Source: Arthrobacter sp. efr-133-R2A-120 (GTDB taxonomy: Bacteria; Actinomycetota; Actinomycetes; Actinomycetales; Micrococcaceae). From it: a stretch of 64,000 bases of DNA. The notes under the pieces were generated by a model. The model ran no database searches, was not told where the DNA came from, and worked only from the letters and a program-made list of their open reading frames with translations. The translations under genes were made by a program, and so were the position numbers. The stretch covers positions 1 to 64,000 of the forward strand of contig NZ_JARVRF010000009.1 of the NCBI RefSeq assembly GCF_030209835.1, given 5' to 3'. Within the stretch, counting starts at the first letter, position 1. Each line of letters starts with the position of its first letter. Below are positions 59,761-64,000 of the stretch, piece by piece.

Positions 59761-61197
59761 CTACGCATCAGGAGTTTTGCTCGGCCGCTTAGGCGCTTCC
59801 TTGCCGTTCTTGAGCGCAGCTGTGATCGATGGCAGGTAGTTGCCCACCTGGGACAGGATCCCACCCACCATGCTGTTGAGGCCCTCGCCGCCGTTCAGAA
59901 CCGTCAGGTTACCCACGTGGGCAAAGGGTTCAGCCGCGGCTGCCACGATCGCAGGCATGTTCTCCGCGAGCTGCTGGGAGATAACGGCCTCTTGGTTGGT
60001 TCCGAGAGCCTCGGCACGGGCCTTGATGCCGTCCGCTTCCGCCAAGGATTTGGCCTTGATGGCCGAGGCTGCAGCGTCACCCCGCGCCTTGGTGGCTGCC
60101 GCTTCGGCTTCACCGGTGATCTTCGTTGCCCCCGCAATGGCGGCCGCCGCCGTGGCGTTGGCCTGCGCTTCGACTTCCACTTTGCGGGCGTTCGCCTGGG
60201 CCTCGAGTTCCGTTCGCCGTGCCCGCGCCTCGGACGCGCTGATGTCGGCGGCCTTTTGGGCTTCCGCCTCGGTGCGCTGGGCGTACGCCTTTGCATCGGC
60301 AGGCTTTCGGATGGACGTCTGGAGCTTCTGCTCCTCGCGGTCCGCCTCCAGTTTGGCCACCTCGGTTTCCTGGACCACCACTTGCTGGCGCGCCGTGGCA
60401 TCGGCCAACGGTCCCGCCTGCGCGGCATTGGCCCGGGCGGTTTCGGCGTTGGCTTGGGCCGCTGATTGCTTGATCGCCGAGATGCTCTGGGCATCCGCGA
60501 TCTGCGCAGCTGCCTCGGCTTCCCGTTCCGCGGCCTCGCGGTTCCGGGTGGCTTCAGCGATGCGGGCTTCCATTTTGACCTGCGCAATGTGCGGTTTGGC
60601 CAGGTTTTGGATATAGCCCGTGGGGTCTTGGAGATCCTTGATCTGCAGGGAATCAACCACTAGGCCAAGCTTTTCCATTTCTATGCCGCTGGCGCTGCGG
60701 ACCAACGACGCAAGTTTGTCGCGCTCACGGATGATTTCTTCCATGGTCATGCTGCCAATGATCGAGCGCAAATGCCCCTCAAAAACGTTGTAGACCTGGC
60801 TTTGCATTTTGGGCTGCTGGCCGAGAAACCTCCTCGCGGCATTCGCAATGAAAGGAGCGGCGTCACCGATTTTGTAAATAACCACACCCTCCACGATCAC
60901 CTGGATACCTTGCGAGGTCACGCAGTTGACCTGGAGTTCTGTTTCATTCAGCGTGAGGGACAAAGTCCTCACGGTTTGGAGCCCGGGAACCACCAAGGCG
61001 CCTTTCCCGGTGACGATTTTGAAATCCATTCCGTCCCTGGTGTCCAAACTTCCCCGAGTCAGGCCGGAAATGATCAATGCCTCGTTTGGTTCAGCCACCT
61101 TCCACATCAATTTAATGAGCAGCCGAATGACGGCAACGGCGACAACTACCCCCAATACGGTGACAAGAATCGGGAGATAAGCAACGAGGTCGAACAT
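59761..61197 (-). CDS. Flotillin-like SPFH protein
   Basis: 478 residues from the ATG at 61197 (the frame is open to 61221). One N-terminal helix (ILVTVLGVVVAVAVIRLLIK), the SPFH domain (about 30-240: SQGIQVIVEGVVIYKIGD, RFLGQQPKMQSQVYNVFEGH, LRSIIGSMTMEEIIRERDKL), a long Glu/Ala-rich coiled coil (about 245-400) and a tail. Flotillins organise membrane microdomains and affect fluidity and secretion. Confidence 0.9.
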   Translation of the reverse strand: MFDLVAYLPILVTVLGVVVAVAVIRLLIKLMWKVAEPNEALIISGLTRGSLDTRDGMDFKIVTGKGALVVPGLQTVRTLSLTLNETELQVNCVTSQGIQVIVEGVVIYKIGDAAPFIANAARRFLGQQPKMQSQVYNVFEGHLRSIIGSMTMEEIIRERDKLASLVRSASGIEMEKLGLVVDSLQIKDLQDPTGYIQNLAKPHIAQVKMEARIAEATRNREAAEREAEAAAQIADAQSISAIKQSAAQANAETARANAAQAGPLADATARQQVVVQETEVAKLEADREEQKLQTSIRKPADAKAYAQRTEAEAQKAADISASEARARRTELEAQANARKVEVEAQANATAAAAIAGATKITGEAEAAATKARGDAAASAIKAKSLAEADGIKARAEALGTNQEAVISQQLAENMPAIVAAAAEPFAHVGNLTVLNGGEGLNSMVGGILSQVGNYLPSITAALKNGKEAPKRPSKTPDA

Positions 61198-61306
61198 GAC
61201 TGTCCTTTCAACGGCAAGCACCCAAGCGGCTCGTGTAGTCAGTCTGCTTCGGTCTGCTCCAGGAGTCCAGCAATTTGTTTACCTACAATTGACACAACGG
61301 ATGCTC

Positions 61307-62569
61307 CTAGGCGTGCGTTCCCGCCAGCGACTCGGTTTTCACCTCGGCGGTACCGTCCGCCGGGACGCCGTCGCCATCTTGGCCGTACAGCCAGTCGTTG
61401 TACTGGAAGTCGCCATCCTTGCGGCTCTTGAACAGCAGGTTCCGTAAGACGCGTGCGACGCCGGACACGTGCCACGACTCTCCCCAGACACGCGCGGTGC
61501 GCTGGACGCGGGCCGTGCGCGCTGCGCGGGCTGAGTTGAAATCGCCGATGGCGCGGTCCCACGCACCGGTGTCCACGCCGTCGTCGTTGAACACGGAACC
61601 CACGGTGGAATCCTGGAGGACCGCGGCGTCTTCAAGCGCTTGGCAGGCTCCCTGGGCCAGGTACTGGAGCATGGGGTGCGCGGCGTCGCCCATCAAAACC
61701 AGGCGCCCGTCGATCCAGTTCTCGATGGGATCGCGATCGTACATGGGCCAGCGGATGCCGGTCGCAAGGTTCCGCAGTGCCAGCTGTACGGCCGGAATGC
61801 AATCCTTGTAAGCAGCCTCGAGTTCGTCGACGCCGCCGTACTGCTCCTCGCCGCGCTCGAACGAGGGCGACTTGAAGACAGCCACCGTGTTGAGCAGTTC
61901 GCCTTTGCGCAGCGGGTATTGCACGAGGTGGCAGTCCGGTCCAAGGTAGACGACGACGTCTTCGAGATCGGTCGCCGGGGTCTCAGGCGTGATGGGAACG
62001 GTTCCGCGGTAGGCGACGTACGACGACGAAACCGGCCCGTCCTGCGCGACGGCGGCGCGGAGCGTGGACTTCAGGCCGTCCGCGCCGATCACGACGTCGG
62101 CCTCGTAAACGTCCCCACTCAGCGTGTGCGCCAGGCCGCGGGCGTTCACGGTCTCGACTCTCTCGACGACGACGTCGTTCACCAGCCGGACGCCGGCATC
62201 CTGGCAGGCTTCCAAAAGGATCCGGTGCAAGTCGCTGCGGTGGATCACCACGTACGGAGCGCCGTAGCGCTCTTCGAACTCGCCTCCGAGGGTCTGACGG
62301 GTGAGTTCCTCGCCGGTCAGGGCGTCGTGGAACACCAAGTGCTTGGGCCGGACCCCGATCTCGAGCGCCTTCTCGAGGAGGCCCCAACGCTTCAGGACGC
62401 GGGAGGCGTTGGGTGCCATCTGCAGTCCCGCCCCAACCTCGCCGAACTCGGGGGCCCGCTCTACCAACGTCACCTCGGCGCCGTTCGCGCGGAGGGCCAG
62501 GGCGCCGGCAAGGCCGGCCATTCCTCCGCCGACAACGAGGACTTCAGTGGATGGTTTGCGGTCAGACAT
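61307..62569 (-). CDS. FAD-dependent 3-hydroxybenzoate/salicylate-type hydroxylase
   Basis: 420 residues. FAD site VLVVGGGMAGLAGALALRAN with GAGLQMAPNASRVLKRWG, DG motif VIGADGLKSTLRAAV, and GD motif VLMGDAAHPMLQYLAQGACQ. Class A flavin monooxygenase, closest in pattern to 3-hydroxybenzoate 6-hydroxylases, which yield gentisate. It overlaps the aromatic-acid transporter gene by 8 bp, supporting a joint uptake-and-hydroxylation unit. No gentisate dioxygenase is in the window. Confidence 0.87.
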   Translation of the reverse strand: MSDRKPSTEVLVVGGGMAGLAGALALRANGAEVTLVERAPEFGEVGAGLQMAPNASRVLKRWGLLEKALEIGVRPKHLVFHDALTGEELTRQTLGGEFEERYGAPYVVIHRSDLHRILLEACQDAGVRLVNDVVVERVETVNARGLAHTLSGDVYEADVVIGADGLKSTLRAAVAQDGPVSSSYVAYRGTVPITPETPATDLEDVVVYLGPDCHLVQYPLRKGELLNTVAVFKSPSFERGEEQYGGVDELEAAYKDCIPAVQLALRNLATGIRWPMYDRDPIENWIDGRLVLMGDAAHPMLQYLAQGACQALEDAAVLQDSTVGSVFNDDGVDTGAWDRAIGDFNSARAARTARVQRTARVWGESWHVSGVARVLRNLLFKSRKDGDFQYNDWLYGQDGDGVPADGTAEVKTESLAGTHA

Positions 62570-63902
62570 TGCTTGCTCCTACAGAGGTGGTGTTTTTGGA
62601 TTGGATGTTGGCGGTGTTGATCTTCGCGGTCTTGATTTTCGTGCCGATGGCGCCGAGCAGGATGGCCGCGACGGCGGCGGCCCCGGCAAATGCCAGGAAG
62701 TTCGAGTTGACGCCCAGCCCGGCCGCGAGCAGCAGCCCGCCGACCTGGGGAGCGGCGACCGCACCAATGCGGCCGACGCCGAGTGCCCAGCCGAGCGCTG
62801 TGCCCCGCAAATGCGCCGGGTAATGGCTCGCCACTGCCGCGATGATGAGGCATTGGGTTCCGTGGGTGCCGACCCCGGCCAGCACCAACATGACATAGAC
62901 AAGCCCCACGGGCGGACCCGCCACCAGTACGGCCAGCCCGACGGCGGCGACGGCGGCTGCCACGATCGCCGTCGGGATGGGACCGAATCGGGTTCCCGCC
63001 CAAGCGGTGGCCACCGAGCCGACGACGGCACCGAGGTTGAGTGCCAGCGCGAAGGTCAGGGCGGACCCGAGGTTGTAGCCGGCCAGTTGCATCAAGTTCG
63101 GGAGCCACGTGCCCAGGCCGTACCAGGCAAAGAGCGTCACGAGGGTGGAGATCGCGAACAGGAGACTCATGCCGAGGTACGGGGCACGGAGCAGGGACTT
63201 GAAGCCCGCTGCTTGTTTCGCATCCTTTGCGGTGGGAGGTGTTCCCGGAAGCGTCTCCGGGAGGGTCTCCGGGAGGAATCGCATGCCCAGCGGAACAACC
63301 ACGAGCAGGGCCACAGCGGCCACCAGGAACATGACCGGCCAGCCGAAAGTGGGAATCAGCGGAATGCCTGCCAAAGCGGCGATCGAGCCGCCGATCGGCA
63401 CTCCGGACATCATCAGCGTGGCGATGGTGGACCGCCATTTGGCGGGGACCAGTTCCGCGACCAAGGCGTTTGCCGAGGGAACAAGTCCGCCCAAGCCGAT
63501 GCCCGCCAGCAAGCGCAGACCCCCGAAGACTGCTGCGTTTGGGGAGAACGCGCACAGGATAGTGAAGAGCGAAAACAGTGCGGCGCAGGCAATGATGGTC
63601 CGGCGGCGGCCCCAGCTGTCCGACATCCGGCCGGCGAAGATCGCTCCGATCATCATGCCCAGGAAAGCCATCGAGCCGACCGTTCCGGCTGTTGCCTTGG
63701 TGAGGCCCCAGCCGGTGTCGGTGATGAGGGAGCTCTGGACGGTGCCGTAGACGATGAGGTCGTAGCCGTCGAAAACCACCAGCAACCAGCAGACAAGGAC
63801 AGCGGCGGCGGAACGCTTGGAGAACCGGGCAGAGGCCCCGGGGAAGTGGTGAACGCCGTCTTGGGTCCGCTCCGGCGCTGCAGCGGATGGTGTGTGATTC
63901 AT
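62562..63902 (-). CDS. MFS aromatic acid:H+ symporter (AAHS type)
   Basis: 446 residues, twelve helices. The AAHS signature DGYDLIVYGTV in helix 1 (the Asp needed for substrate/proton coupling), GRMSDSWGRRRTIIACAALF (motif A), RLLAGIGLGGLVPSANALVA in helix 4. Presumably imports 3-hydroxybenzoate or a related acid for the co-transcribed hydroxylase. Divergent from the IclR gene at 63950. Confidence 0.88.
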   Translation of the reverse strand: MNHTPSAAAPERTQDGVHHFPGASARFSKRSAAAVLVCWLLVVFDGYDLIVYGTVQSSLITDTGWGLTKATAGTVGSMAFLGMMIGAIFAGRMSDSWGRRRTIIACAALFSLFTILCAFSPNAAVFGGLRLLAGIGLGGLVPSANALVAELVPAKWRSTIATLMMSGVPIGGSIAALAGIPLIPTFGWPVMFLVAAVALLVVVPLGMRFLPETLPETLPGTPPTAKDAKQAAGFKSLLRAPYLGMSLLFAISTLVTLFAWYGLGTWLPNLMQLAGYNLGSALTFALALNLGAVVGSVATAWAGTRFGPIPTAIVAAAVAAVGLAVLVAGPPVGLVYVMLVLAGVGTHGTQCLIIAAVASHYPAHLRGTALGWALGVGRIGAVAAPQVGGLLLAAGLGVNSNFLAFAGAAAVAAILLGAIGTKIKTAKINTANIQSKNTTSVGASNV

Positions 63903-63949
63903 CCCACCACTGTGTGGCCGCCGCTCGTTTGCACCAATAGAATTCTGTC

Positions 63950-64000
63950 GTGCAGAATCTTCCGGCCCGCAAGAAACCCGCCTATTCCATTGAGGCCGTG
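63950..64000 (+). CDS. IclR-family regulator, 5' end only
   Basis: GTG at 63950 followed by QNLPARKKPAYSIEAV, cut off by the window's end. This is the usual beginning of actinobacterial IclR regulators, just before their helix-turn-helix. It is divergent from the aromatic-acid transporter/hydroxylase operon, with an inverted ATTCT/AGAAT repeat (63942-63958) in the 47-bp gap. It should control that operon in response to the aromatic acid. Confidence 0.7.
   Translation, partial: MQNLPARKKPAYSIEAV

Overview
The window looks like a chromosomal segment of a high-GC actinobacterium of the Micrococcaceae, most likely Arthrobacter or a close relative (Pseudarthrobacter, Paenarthrobacter). This rests on GC-rich codon use, the Arthrobacter-like CspA, two ECF42-type sigma/DGPF modules, an excalibur lipoprotein, a 2H RNA ligase and an actinobacterial DUF2599 protein. 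No rRNA, tRNA, CRISPR array, prophage or insertion sequence was recognised. Most of the window is accessory sequence: small transcription units, many regulator/target pairs, and several broken genes.

Layout. 1-1.2 kb: an HNH endonuclease between two fragments of a flavin monooxygenase gene. 1.2-4.8 kb: a large secreted galactose-oxidase-like copper radical oxidase. 5.2-8.2 kb: a cassette of a DUF2599 exported protein and small membrane proteins, bounded by two arrays of a short phased repeat. 8.4-11.7 kb: XRE regulator, alcohol dehydrogenase, Bcr/CflA efflux pump and a truncated Rossmann gene. 11.7-17.7 kb: YegP-like, TfoX-like, MepB-like and 2H RNA ligase proteins, unknown membrane proteins, a lipoprotein and a broken sigma factor. 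17.8-25.7 kb: TetR/DUF1772 pair, first ECF42/YciI pair, an MFS symporter, membrane proteins. 25.9-27.6 kb: ECF sigma factor with a probable anti-sigma partner. 28-32 kb: flavin monooxygenase remnants, a partial copy of the gene at 13.2 kb, a frameshifted TM2/Ltp protein and the intact monooxygenase. 33.5-41.9 kb: small-molecule stress genes (SDR, four VOC proteins, SnoaL, second YciI/ECF42 pair, MarR, drug-type ABC exporter, WYL regulator). 41.9-45 kb: hydrolase, VapC-type toxin-antitoxin, cold-shock gene, excalibur lipoprotein. 45.3-52.5 kb: the most interesting locus (below). 52.6-64 kb: TetR/ketosynthase, UDP-glucose dehydrogenase plus glycosyltransferase, polysaccharide deacetylase, flotillin-like protein, and a 3-hydroxybenzoate-type hydroxylase/transporter unit with the start of an IclR regulator.

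Main discovery. Positions 45660-52293 look like an actinobacterial circular (head-to-tail cyclised) bacteriocin locus. The 88-residue precursor at 52293-52027 (minus strand) has a core resembling the uberolysin/circularin A/enterocin AS-48 group. It is followed by a SpoIIM/DUF95 membrane protein, the hallmark partner of such clusters, then three more membrane proteins and an ABC ATPase. A large ATPase-LuxR regulator converges on this operon. Both ends of the locus carry an array of a 9-bp motif (ACACGTAGA and variants) repeated about every 22 bp, pointing inward. The 5.2-8.2 kb cassette has the same architecture: array, inward gene(s), convergent gene(s), inverted array. The arrays could be operators of a shared regulon or the ends of a cassette-type element. 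I know of no named repeat family that matches them.

Limits: there was no database search. Family names come from motif recognition, start codons from Shine-Dalgarno spacing, and several small membrane genes stay unassigned.
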